From assembly GCA_021413675.1 (NCBI GenBank), contig JAIOQA010000438.1:1-44541 (forward strand): a DNA stretch of 44,541 bases, in the 5' to 3' direction. Under the pieces are notes generated by a model. That model saw only the letters and a program-made list of their open reading frames with translations. It was not told the origin of the DNA and made no database searches. Within the stretch, counting starts at the first letter, position 1. Every line of letters starts with the position of its first letter. Shown one piece after another: positions 8,916-15,791 of the stretch. The DNA comes from Deltaproteobacteria bacterium (lineage in GTDB: Bacteria > Myxococcota_A > Polyangia > Haliangiales > Haliangiaceae). The position numbers were made by a program, and so were the translations under genes.

Positions 8916-9527
8916 GTGGGCATCCGCGAGATCTTCGACGGCGCGAGGACCAAGATCTCCCAGCTGGCGCAGCTCGTCGTCGTCGATGACGAGCCGCTGT
9001 CCAACGTCGATGGCGCGGCGCTCGACGCCGAGCTGAAGGCGCGCAAGGCCTGGGCCGAGCGCCGCCAGCGCAAGCCCGAGGACGGCGCGGTCGGCAAGAT
9101 CGCCGGCTCCGGCGCGGTCGCGCGCGCGCAGCGCGAGCGGCTGGCGACCGAGCGCGCCAAGGTCGTGCACCGCGATCGCGATGATCGCGCGGCCCGCGCC
9201 AAGGCCGCCGCCGACGATGCGTTCCGCCGGGTGAAGGAGCAGGCCGCGCGCGGCGGTGGCTCGAGCGCGGGCTCCAGCAGCTCGGGCGGCTCCCCGCCTC
9301 GCCCGCCGCGCGGGTCGAACGCGGCGCAGCTGACCGAGTGGTACAAGCAGCTCGACGTCCAGCCCGGCGCCGACCTCGCCGAGATCAAGAGCGCGTATCG
9401 CAAGATGATGCGCAAGTACCACCCCGATCTGCAGGCCGACCCCACCAAGAAGCGAGCGGCGACCGAGCTGACGATGCGCGTGAACACCGCGTACAACGGC
9501 CTGGTCGAGTACCTCGAGAAGAAGTAG
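8916..9527 (+). CDS. J-domain (DnaJ-like) protein
   Basis: The 203-residue protein starts at GTG 8916. Its C-terminal 65 residues form a J domain (about 138-200) with the HPD motif at 169-171 that stimulates Hsp70 ATPase. The preceding part is a charged, predicted helical or coiled-coil region (about 35-110) and a Ser/Gly/Pro linker (112-133). The glycine-rich and zinc-finger domains of true DnaJ are absent, so it is a type III J-protein that probably recruits DnaK to a particular client through its N-terminus. The client is unknown. It lies 35 bp after the RNase E/G gene but seems to have its own promoter. Confidence 0.88.
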   Translation: MGIREIFDGARTKISQLAQLVVVDDEPLSNVDGAALDAELKARKAWAERRQRKPEDGAVGKIAGSGAVARAQRERLATERAKVVHRDRDDRAARAKAAADDAFRRVKEQAARGGGSSAGSSSSGGSPPRPPRGSNAAQLTEWYKQLDVQPGADLAEIKSAYRKMMRKYHPDLQADPTKKRAATELTMRVNTAYNGLVEYLEKK

Positions 9528-9572
9528 CCGCGGCGCACGTCCGGAGCGCCGATCGCGCCGCGGCGGCCGCGA

Positions 9573-9578
9573 TATGCT
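9573..9578 (+). promoter_or_regulatory. TATGCT hexamer 8 nt before the methyltransferase start
   Basis: TATGCTcgcgggcgATG: a -10-like TAnnnT element is separated from the ATG at 9587 by eight bases and no ribosome-binding site is present. The same TATGCTcgcg string precedes the kinase start at 13381. Confidence 0.45.
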
Positions 9579-9586
9579 CGCGGGCG

Positions 9587-10438
9587 ATGCAAGCCGAGAG
9601 CGCCGCGTCCCAGACCGCCCTCATGGTGTGCGCGTACCGGGCCCGCGAGTCGCGCGCCGCGCGCCCGCTGTTCGTCGATCCGTGGGCCGAGGCGCTCGCG
9701 GGCGCCGACGGCGAGGCGCTCGCCGCGCGGCTCGAGGCGCAGTTCCCGCCGATGGGCCTGTGGCTGGCGCTCCGGGTCGCGTACCTCGATCGCCTCGTCG
9801 GGCTCGCGGTCGATCGCCTGAGCGTCCGCCAGGTCGTGATCCTCGGCGCGGGCTACGACACGCGCGCCGCGCGCCTGCCGCGCTCGGGCACCACGTACTT
9901 CGAGGTCGATCACCCCGCGACCCAGGCCGCCAAGCGCGCGCGCCTCGCCGCGCTCCCCGGCTATCCCGTCGACGCCGCGCGCTACGTCGCCTGCGACTTC
10001 GAGCGCCAGGATCCGATCACGCAGCTCGTCGATCGCGGCTTCGACGTGCGCGAGCCGGCGCTCGTGATCTGGGAGGGCGTGGTCCCGTACCTGACCGAGG
10101 CCGCGGTGCGCGCGACCGCGACCCGGCTCGCCGCCGGGCTCGACCCGCGCTCGGTCGTCGCCTTCGACTTCGTCGGCAAGAAGCTGGTCGAGGGTAGCTC
10201 CGCGAACACCGCCGATCACGCCACCCGCCAGTACGTCGGCGAGCTCGGCGAGCCGCTGCGCTTCGGCGCCAACGACATCCTGCCGCTCTGCGCCGACGCC
10301 GGCTTCCGCTGGGTGCGGTCGCTCGACTTCAACCAGCTCGCGCTCGAGCTGTGCGGCGACTACGTCCGCGACCGCCAGTTCCGCTTCCAGCACATCGCGC
10401 TGTGCAGCCGCACCACGCCGGCGATCGGCTGGCCGTAG
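9587..10438 (+). CDS. Class I SAM-dependent methyltransferase, leucine carboxyl methyltransferase (LCMT/PPM1) family
   Basis: The 283-residue product shows the LCMT-family SAM-binding motif VVILGAGYDTRAARL (about 79-93), then YFEVDHPATQAAKRARL, where the acidic residue contacts the SAM ribose, and a WEGVVPYLTEAAVR motif typical of the family. Bacterial members O-methylate carboxyl or hydroxyl groups of small molecules, often in secondary metabolism; the substrate cannot be read from sequence. The frame is open back to 9338, but that part overlaps the J-domain gene in another frame and is not coding-like. The methionine at 9587, preceded by TATGCT, is the natural start. It converges with the FHA activator gene across the palindrome array. 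Confidence 0.87.
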   Translation: MQAESAASQTALMVCAYRARESRAARPLFVDPWAEALAGADGEALAARLEAQFPPMGLWLALRVAYLDRLVGLAVDRLSVRQVVILGAGYDTRAARLPRSGTTYFEVDHPATQAAKRARLAALPGYPVDAARYVACDFERQDPITQLVDRGFDVREPALVIWEGVVPYLTEAAVRATATRLAAGLDPRSVVAFDFVGKKLVEGSSANTADHATRQYVGELGEPLRFGANDILPLCADAGFRWVRSLDFNQLALELCGDYVRDRQFRFQHIALCSRTTPAIGWP

Positions 10439-10441
10439 CTC

Positions 10442-10567
10442 GTCCGGAAGTCGGACAAACGAGTCGAGCTCACCATCCGTCCGACGTTCGGACAGTCTGC
10501 GAGAGTCCGATCGCCGGACAGATGTTCAAATGTCCGATCGTCGGACATTCATGTCCGGAACGCGGAC
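10442..10567. repeat. Array of five GTCCG-N5-CGGAC palindromes
   Basis: Five 15-bp palindromes with identical GTCCG/CGGAC arms and a variable 5-bp centre lie at 10442-10456, 10479-10493, 10505-10519, 10532-10546 and 10553-10567. The spacers are GAAGT, ACGTT, ATCGC, ATCGT and GAACG. Four of the five continue as CGGACA. The array fills the gap between two convergent genes. A sixth copy lies at 13406-13420. Constant arms around a fixed 5-bp spacer are what is expected of binding sites for a dimeric protein, for example a Fis-type HTH activator; alternatives are hairpins in readthrough RNA or a REP-like repeat. Confidence 0.85.
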
Positions 10568-10592
10568 GTTACGGCCCGCAGCGCGCCCGAGG

Positions 10593-11972
10593 TCACGCCC
10601 GCGGTCGCGGGATGCGATAGAGCTGGATGCGGTTGACGAGCGTGGTCCGCGAGATGCCGAGGTCGCGGGCGGCGCGGGTCTGGTTGCCCGCGCAGCGCTC
10701 GAGCGCGTCGATCAGCTGCTGACGCTCGAGCCGCTGCTCGGGCGTCAGCGTCGCGACGAAGCGCGCATCGCCGTCGTCGGTCGGCGCGCGCGGCGCGGCG
10801 GGCGCGCTCGCCGCGGCGGGTGCCGGTGCCGGCGGCGCAGGCTCTGGCGGCTCGGCGCGCGGCGAGAACTTGAGATGCTGAACCCCGATCGCGCCGCCGC
10901 GCGCGAGGACGAGCGCGCGCTCGACCACGGCCTTGAGCTCGCGCGCGTTGCCGGGCCAGTCGTGGGCCTCGAGCGCCGCCGCGACGTCGAGGGCGATCGG
11001 CGCGACCGGTCGGCCGGCGGCGCGCTGCGCCTCGGCGAGGAAGGTCTGGGCCAGGGGCACGATCCGGTGCGGTCGCTCGCGCAGCGGCGGGATCACGAGC
11101 GTGATGCCGTCGAGCCGGAAGTACAGATCGGCGCGGAACCGCTTCGCGGCGACCTCGGCCGGCAGATCGCGGTTGGTCGCGGCGATGAAGCGGACGTCGA
11201 TCGGGATCGGGCGGACCGCGCCGATCCGGGTCACCTCGCGCGAGTCGATCGCGCGCAGCAACTTGGCCTGCGTGGACGGCGACAGCTCGCCGACCTCGTC
11301 GAGGAACACCGTGCCGCCCTGTGCCGATTCGAGCAGCCCGACCTTCGCGCCGACCGCGCCGGTGAACGCGCCCTTCTCGTGCCCGAACAGCTCGCTCTCG
11401 ATCAGCGGCGCGGCGAGCGCGGCGCAGTTGATCCGCGCGATCTCGCCGGTGCGGCGCGACAGCTGGTGCAGGCTGTTGGCGAGGACGTCCTTGCCGACGC
11501 CGGTCTCGCCGAGGATCAGCACGCTGGCCATCGAGGCGGCCACGTCGCGGACGAACGGCGGCACCGCGTCGACCGAGGGGTCGTCGACCCGGAGCGAGGC
11601 CCCGGCGTGGGGGACCTCGTCGGCGATCGCGCGATCACCGGCGCCCACGAGGAAGATGAACGGGCCGATCTCGAAGCCGCCGCCGAGCAGCAGCTCGATC
11701 GGCTCGCCGCCGTGATGCGGTCGGCCGCCGACGCGGGTCCCGTTGGTCGAGTCGAGATCCTGGATCGTGAGCGGCGGTCCGAGGCGCAGCACGGCGTGGC
11801 GGCGCGACAGCTCGTCGTCCTCGATCACGATGTCGCAGCTGGGGTCGCGGCCGATGGTGGTCTCGAGGCCGGTGAGCACGTGCGTCGCGAAGTAGCCTTT
11901 GCCGGCTACCAGCAGGTAGTCGCCGACGCGGGCGGCGCGGGGCTGGTGGTCGGAGCGGACCGTCTCGTGCAT
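10593..11972 (-). CDS. FHA-domain sigma54-dependent transcriptional activator
   Basis: The 459-residue product has an N-terminal FHA phosphothreonine-binding domain (about 20-110: GR at 41-42, LSRRHA at 55-60, STNGT at 75-79). An AAA+ sigma54-interaction domain (about 130-365) follows, with Walker A GETGVGKD (155-162), an intact GAFTGA loop (201-206) and Walker B TVFLDE (221-226). After a Pro/Ala linker comes a Fis-type HTH (about 430-452). It should activate sigma54 promoters in response to Ser/Thr phosphorylation rather than His-Asp phosphorelay. The gene directly upstream encodes a Hanks kinase, probably its partner. TACGCT lies 9 nt before the ATG. The palindrome array just past its 3-prime end may be its binding sites (inference). 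Confidence 0.93.
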   Translation of the reverse strand: MHETVRSDHQPRAARVGDYLLVAGKGYFATHVLTGLETTIGRDPSCDIVIEDDELSRRHAVLRLGPPLTIQDLDSTNGTRVGGRPHHGGEPIELLLGGGFEIGPFIFLVGAGDRAIADEVPHAGASLRVDDPSVDAVPPFVRDVAASMASVLILGETGVGKDVLANSLHQLSRRTGEIARINCAALAAPLIESELFGHEKGAFTGAVGAKVGLLESAQGGTVFLDEVGELSPSTQAKLLRAIDSREVTRIGAVRPIPIDVRFIAATNRDLPAEVAAKRFRADLYFRLDGITLVIPPLRERPHRIVPLAQTFLAEAQRAAGRPVAPIALDVAAALEAHDWPGNARELKAVVERALVLARGGAIGVQHLKFSPRAEPPEPAPPAPAPAAASAPAAPRAPTDDGDARFVATLTPEQRLERQQLIDALERCAGNQTRAARDLGISRTTLVNRIQLYRIPRPRA

Positions 11973-11981
11973 CTCACGCCC

Positions 11982-11987
11982 AGCGTA
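11982..11987 (-). promoter_or_regulatory. TACGCT hexamer 9 nt before the FHA activator start
   Basis: In the 47-bp gap between the kinase stop and the activator ATG (11972), TACGCT on the minus strand lies nine bases before the start, so the activator may have its own start site besides readthrough from the kinase gene. GTGAG next to the ATG is at most a weak ribosome-binding site. Confidence 0.35.
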
Positions 11988-12019
11988 TCACCGGCAGTGC
12001 GCGTCTCGCCCCCCGCTCG

Positions 12020-13381
12020 TCAGGCGCCGCGGCGGACCCAGTACGGGACGCCGCCGATCCGGGTCACCTCGCCGCGTTCCATCCGGCTGGCGGTCGGCTC
12101 GTCGAGCCGGATCGCGCCGGCGGGCCGCGGCCCGGCGCTCCCGCCCGCGAACACCGCGGCCATGGCCTCCTTCACGAGCGCGGCGAACCCCGGCTCGAGG
12201 AGCGCCGCCGCGTCGCCGGCCTCGCCGTCGCGCTCGAGCGCGCCCGACTTGATCGTGACGAGCAGCTCTGGAAACACCGCGGCGATCTCGGCGGCGCAGC
12301 CCAGCGCGCGCGGCACGATCTGCTCGGGCGGCGTCTCGCCGTTGACGATCGCGAGCACGGTGCCATCGAGCAGCAGCTCGAGCCGCACCCGGTCGAGCCC
12401 GGGCCGGCCGTCGAGGCGCGCCCGGCGCGCGGCCAGCTCGTCGGGCGGCATCGCCGGGCCCGCGCCATCGATGACCCGGCGGCTGCTCGCGATGACGAGC
12501 CCCGCCGCGCGCGGCCCCGCGGCACGCGGGACGCCTGGCGACGTGGCGGCGTCCGCAGGGGCGCCCAGCGCGCGCGCGATCGCGGCCAGCCGATCGGCCA
12601 CCGCGGCGCCGTCGGCGGGGCGCGCGGCGGGCTGCTTCGCGAGCATCGCGACCACCAGCGCGTCGAGCGCCGGCGGCACCGCCGCGACGACCGCGCGCGG
12701 CGGCGGCGGGTCCCACACCACGGCCTTCGCGATCAGCGCGAGCGCGTGCTTGCCCTCGAACGCCGCGCACCCGGTCAAGCACTCGTAGAGCACGCATCCC
12801 AGCGCGAACACGTCGCTGCTCGGGCCGATCTGGCGCGCGCCGCGCGCCTGCTCCGGCGACAGGTAGCCGGGGCTGCCGACGACGGTGCCGGTCGCGGTCA
12901 TCGAGCTCGCGACCGAGGCTGCCCGCGCCACGCCGAAGTCGACGAGGGTGACCGCGGTCAGCTGTCCATCGCGCAGGATCAGGTTGCTCGGCTTGACGTC
13001 GCGATGGACGACGCCGCGCCGGTGTCCGTGATCGAGCGCGCGCGCCACCTGTTGACCGATCTCGAGCACCTCCGCGAGCGACAGCGGGGCGCGCTGCACG
13101 CGATCGGCGAGGGTCTCGCCATCGATCCAGGTCATCGCGAGCCATGGCTCGCCGGTGGCGGTCTCGCCGTGCGCGACGTAGCGGACGATCGCCGGGTGAT
13201 CGAGGGTGGCGAGGATCGCGGCCTTGCGCGCGAACCGCGTCCGGCTGTCGGGATCGACGGCGCGCAGCAGCTTGAGCGCGACGGTCGCGCCGGTCGTGCG
13301 GTCGCGCGCCCGATACACCACGCCCGCGCCGCCCGATGCGACCCGGGCCTCGGGCTCGAACCGATCGGCGATCAGCGACAC
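12020..13381 (-). CDS. Hanks-type Ser/Thr protein kinase with a degenerate cyclase-like C-terminal region
   Basis: The 453-residue protein has an N-terminal eukaryotic-like kinase domain (about 7-270): a glycine-rich loop (ASGGAGVVY), catalytic Lys37 (VALKLL), HRDVKPSN (126-133) and DFG (148-150), all intact, so it should be active. There is no transmembrane segment. The C-terminal 150 residues resemble the cyclase-like module of large myxobacterial kinase-AAA-TPR proteins (RLELLLDGTVLAIVNG, AAEIAAVFPELLVTIKSG, GAIRLDEPTASRM), but the ATPase and TPR parts are missing; this resemblance is by eye only. The start is GTG 13381, with TATGCT six bases upstream. It is followed by the FHA activator gene, a pairing that suggests direct phosphorylation of that activator or its partners. 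Confidence 0.9.
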   Translation of the reverse strand: MSLIADRFEPEARVASGGAGVVYRARDRTTGATVALKLLRAVDPDSRTRFARKAAILATLDHPAIVRYVAHGETATGEPWLAMTWIDGETLADRVQRAPLSLAEVLEIGQQVARALDHGHRRGVVHRDVKPSNLILRDGQLTAVTLVDFGVARAASVASSMTATGTVVGSPGYLSPEQARGARQIGPSSDVFALGCVLYECLTGCAAFEGKHALALIAKAVVWDPPPPRAVVAAVPPALDALVVAMLAKQPAARPADGAAVADRLAAIARALGAPADAATSPGVPRAAGPRAAGLVIASSRRVIDGAGPAMPPDELAARRARLDGRPGLDRVRLELLLDGTVLAIVNGETPPEQIVPRALGCAAEIAAVFPELLVTIKSGALERDGEAGDAAALLEPGFAALVKEAMAAVFAGGSAGPRPAGAIRLDEPTASRMERGEVTRIGGVPYWVRRGA

Positions 13382-13387
13382 GGCGCG

Positions 13388-13420
13388 AGCATACCCGCGT
13401 CCAACGTCCGGATCACGGAC
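13388..13420 (-). promoter_or_regulatory. Kinase promoter: TATGCT -10 with a GTCCG-N5-CGGAC palindrome over the -35 position
   Basis: On the minus strand TATGCT (13393-13388) lies six bases before the GTG start. The palindrome GTCCG-GATCA-CGGAC occupies 13406-13420. With a 17-bp spacer the -35 hexamer would fall at 13411-13416, inside the palindrome, and no TTGACA-like sequence is seen there. A protein bound at the palindrome would therefore act at the -35 position, either replacing it (activation) or blocking it. This is the same palindrome as in the array at 10442-10567. Confidence 0.5.
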
Positions 13421-13443
13421 AGTTCGCGAGCGGCCGCTCGCCC

Positions 13444-14238
13444 TCAGGCGCGGCGGCGGCGCTTGGGCGCCTTCTCGGCTTCTTCGTAGACCCGGATCTC
13501 GGACTCGGCGGTGGTCTGCACCGCCTCGAGGTAGAGCGACAAGAGCGCGACCGAGTCACCGCGGAGCGACTCGTAGTAGCGCTGCCGATCGATCGAGTGC
13601 AGCACCGCGACCGGGTAGGCCGCCTCCTGCAGGATCAGGTTCGACACGATGCGCGCGGTGCGCCCGGTCTCCTTCGCCCACGGGAACACCTGCATCAGCT
13701 TGATGTGCAGGCTGGTCGCGCGCTCGACGGCGTGGAGCTGGCGGGTCGCCGGCTCCTCGATCCATTCACCGAGCTTGCGCATCGAGGCCTGGATCTTCTC
13801 CGGCGGCGCGATGTCGTGATAGTAGAGCCGGTGCAAGGGGTTCTCCTTGCGGTACGGCAGGCCCTTGGCCTTCTCGTCGGGCACCAGCATCGCGTAGATG
13901 TCGCGGATGGTGTCGAGCTTGAGCGGCTTCTTCTTGTTCGCCGCCTGATCCGCGGCGTAGTTACAGGCGTCGTCGAAGCGCTTGATCTCTTCGTAGCTCG
14001 GGATCAGCGATGGATCGCTGATGATCGTCGGGTCGACCGCGGCCTTGATCTCGCTGTAGCTCAGCACCTCGCCTTCGAGCGCTGCATCGTGATGGATGAG
14101 CGAGATCCGGAGTCGTTGCTGGAACTCCTGACGGATGCCGGGAGCGATCTGCGTGTGCTTCGATCGCCACGACGCGACGATTCGCTCGACCTCGGCGAAC
14201 CGACCGTCGATGTCTTCGGTTTCCTTGTATCTAAGCAC
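13444..14238 (-). CDS. Fic-domain protein with a degenerate active-site motif
   Basis: The 264-residue product follows the Fic fold: an alpha-inhibitory-like stretch (HHDAALEGEVLSYSEI, Glu55), the helical Fic core (about 100-225) and IDRQRYYESLR after the active-site helix. The canonical motif HPFx(D/E)GNGRxxR is FPWAKETGRTAR here (185-196). Catalytic His is replaced by Phe185, the metal-binding Asp/Glu by Lys189 and GN by ET, while Pro186 and GRxxR remain. It should not AMPylate by the standard mechanism; it may be a binding scaffold or have another chemistry. The start is GTG 14238 with AGGGA upstream. It ends in a KRRRRA tail. It is transcribed toward the kinase gene and divergently from rsmH. 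Confidence 0.82.
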   Translation of the reverse strand: MLRYKETEDIDGRFAEVERIVASWRSKHTQIAPGIRQEFQQRLRISLIHHDAALEGEVLSYSEIKAAVDPTIISDPSLIPSYEEIKRFDDACNYAADQAANKKKPLKLDTIRDIYAMLVPDEKAKGLPYRKENPLHRLYYHDIAPPEKIQASMRKLGEWIEEPATRQLHAVERATSLHIKLMQVFPWAKETGRTARIVSNLILQEAAYPVAVLHSIDRQRYYESLRGDSVALLSLYLEAVQTTAESEIRVYEEAEKAPKRRRRA

Positions 14239-14382
14239 TGGTTATCCCTGTCGGTTTCCGTCCCACGACCCGAGTTGCGAAATACTAGCCAACCGAATCC
14301 CACTCGTCAAGGAATCCGAGAAACACACACATGCTCATCAGTTCAGTAATCGAGGGTAGCAGGTCCGGAGTTAACCCGACGG

Positions 14383-14388
14383 AATAAT
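14383..14388 (+). promoter_or_regulatory. Possible -10 element (AATAAT) for the dcw cluster
   Basis: AATAAT is the closest match to TATAAT in the 213-bp gap between the divergent Fic gene and rsmH, which is less GC-rich than coding DNA. No good -35 is seen. Transcription from here would give a leader of about 55 nt that includes the rsmH start hairpin. Confidence 0.25.
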
Positions 14389-14416
14389 TGGCCTAAGCCC
14401 CTGCTCAAAAGTTGCC

Positions 14417-14452
14417 CCGGGAATCCCCTCCTTTGTAATGGGGGAATCCCGG
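14417..14452 (+). promoter_or_regulatory. Hairpin burying the rsmH ribosome-binding site and start codon
   Basis: CCGGGAATCCCC (14417-14428) can pair with GGGGAATCCCGG (14441-14452), eleven pairs around a single A-A mismatch, loop about 12 nt. The 3-prime arm contains the G-rich ribosome-binding site and the first base of the GTG start at 14452. The two arms are also near direct repeats of GGGAATCCC, so a DNA-level role is possible too. Confidence 0.55.
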
Positions 14453-15426
14453 TGACCGCCTTCGCGCACTCGTCCGTACTCCTCGCCGAGGTCCTCGAGC
14501 ACCTCGAGCCGCGCCCGGGCGCCGTGTACGTCGACTGCACCCTCGGCGGTGCGGGCCACGCGCGCGCCGTGCTCGAGGCCTCCGCCCCCGACGGTCGGCT
14601 GATCGGGATCGATCGCGATCCGTCGGCGCTCGCCGCCGCGCGCGAGGTCCTGGCCGAGGCGGCGGATCGCGTCACCTTCGTTCACGGTCGCTTCGGCGAC
14701 GTCGCGGACCACCTCGCGACCCTCGGCATCGCGCGCGTCGATGGCTTCGTCGTCGATCTCGGCGTGTCGTCGCCGCAGCTCGACCGCGCCGATCGCGGCT
14801 TCTCGTTCATGAAGGAGGGGCCGCTCGACATGCGCATGGATCCGACCACGGGTCAGACCGCGCTCGAGCTGCTGCGCGACCTCACGATCGACGAGCTCGG
14901 CGACGTCCTGCGCGACTACGGCGAGGAGCGCTACCACCGGAAGATCGCCCGCGTGATCAAGGACGCGATCCGCGCCGACACGATCGCGACCACGCTCGAT
15001 CTCGCCAAGCTGGTCGCGACCTGCATCCCGATGTTCGAGCAGCGCAAGTCGCGCATCCACCCCGCGACCCGCACGTTCCAGGCGCTGCGGATCGCGGTCA
15101 ACGCCGAGCTCGACGAGATCGAGAAGTTCCTCGCGGTGTTCCCGGACCTCCTCGAGCCCGGCGGCCGCTGCGTCGTGATCAGCTTCCACTCGCTCGAGGA
15201 TCGCCTGGTCAAGCACCGCTTCCGCGACCTGGCGTGGACGTCGTCCTTGCCGCCCAGGCTGGCCCGCGAGGCCGGCGAGCGCGTGGAGGCGGTGTGCACG
15301 CCGATCGCGCGCAAGGTCGTCGCCACTGACGAGGAGACCGCCACCAACCCGCGCGCTCGCTCCGCCCGGCTCCGCGCCTGCGAGCGGACCAGCGCGCCCA
15401 ACCTGCCTGCGCAGAGCCGTCCATGA
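14452..15426 (+). CDS. rsmH: 16S rRNA (cytosine(1402)-N(4))-methyltransferase RsmH
   Basis: The 324-residue product is the MraW/RsmH family enzyme that methylates N4 of C1402 in the ribosomal P site. Recognisable motifs are HSSVLLAEVLEHL at the start, VDCTLGGAGHARAVLEA (SAM-binding), GFVVDLGVSSPQLD, the hallmark GFSFMKEGPLDMRMDP, and VVISFHSLEDRLVKHRFRDLA. Its position as the first gene of the division/cell-wall cluster is typical; mraZ, which often precedes it, is absent. It uses GTG 14452, which is embedded in a strong hairpin. The stop overlaps the next start by 4 bp (ATGA), implying translational coupling with ftsL. Confidence 0.95.
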   Translation: MTAFAHSSVLLAEVLEHLEPRPGAVYVDCTLGGAGHARAVLEASAPDGRLIGIDRDPSALAAAREVLAEAADRVTFVHGRFGDVADHLATLGIARVDGFVVDLGVSSPQLDRADRGFSFMKEGPLDMRMDPTTGQTALELLRDLTIDELGDVLRDYGEERYHRKIARVIKDAIRADTIATTLDLAKLVATCIPMFEQRKSRIHPATRTFQALRIAVNAELDEIEKFLAVFPDLLEPGGRCVVISFHSLEDRLVKHRFRDLAWTSSLPPRLAREAGERVEAVCTPIARKVVATDEETATNPRARSARLRACERTSAPNLPAQSRP

Positions 15427-15791
15427 GCCCACCCCTGCCACAGCGCATGTACACGCTGCTCCGCTCGACGGTGCGCCCCGCGCCCGGTGCGCGCGGCGTG
15501 ATCATCGGGCTGGTGATCGGCGCGGTCGCGATCACCTCGCTCGCGATCGCGAAGGTCCGCTACCGGCACGAGATCGTGTCGCTCGGGTTCGAGCTCTCGA
15601 CCGCGACCGAGAAGCAGCGCGCGCTCGACGAGCACCACCGGTCGCTCGAGCTCGAGCGCGCGACCCTCGCCGATCCGCAGCGCATCCGCGCGATGGCCAC
15701 CGCGCTCGGCATGATCTCGGTGCCGCCCGACGCGATCCGGGTGATCCCGCCGGCGCCGCAGACCGCCGCCAACGAGCGAGGGCCGCGGTGA
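15423..15791 (+). CDS. ftsL: Cell division protein FtsL
   Basis: The 122-residue bitopic protein has a short basic N-terminus, one membrane helix (about 25-45) and a periplasmic coiled-coil segment (about 50-90, rich in Glu/Leu/Arg), ending in a Pro-rich tail. Sequence alone is poorly conserved in FtsL; the call rests on size, topology and location between rsmH and ftsI, where FtsL is normally encoded. FtsL forms a complex with FtsB and FtsQ that activates FtsWI. No FtsQ is seen in the window. It overlaps both neighbours by 4 bp. Confidence 0.8.
   Translation: MSPPLPQRMYTLLRSTVRPAPGARGVIIGLVIGAVAITSLAIAKVRYRHEIVSLGFELSTATEKQRALDEHHRSLELERATLADPQRIRAMATALGMISVPPDAIRVIPPAPQTAANERGPR

Noticed and set aside
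10439..10592. Open frames through the palindrome array (for example 10530 onward).
   Set aside because: They run antisense through the FHA activator gene and have no domain; the palindromes are the signal here.
14239..14451. Search for an mraZ gene or MraZ boxes ahead of rsmH.
   Set aside because: The gap has no frame for MraZ, and the GGGAATCCC repeats do not match closely spaced TGGGN boxes.
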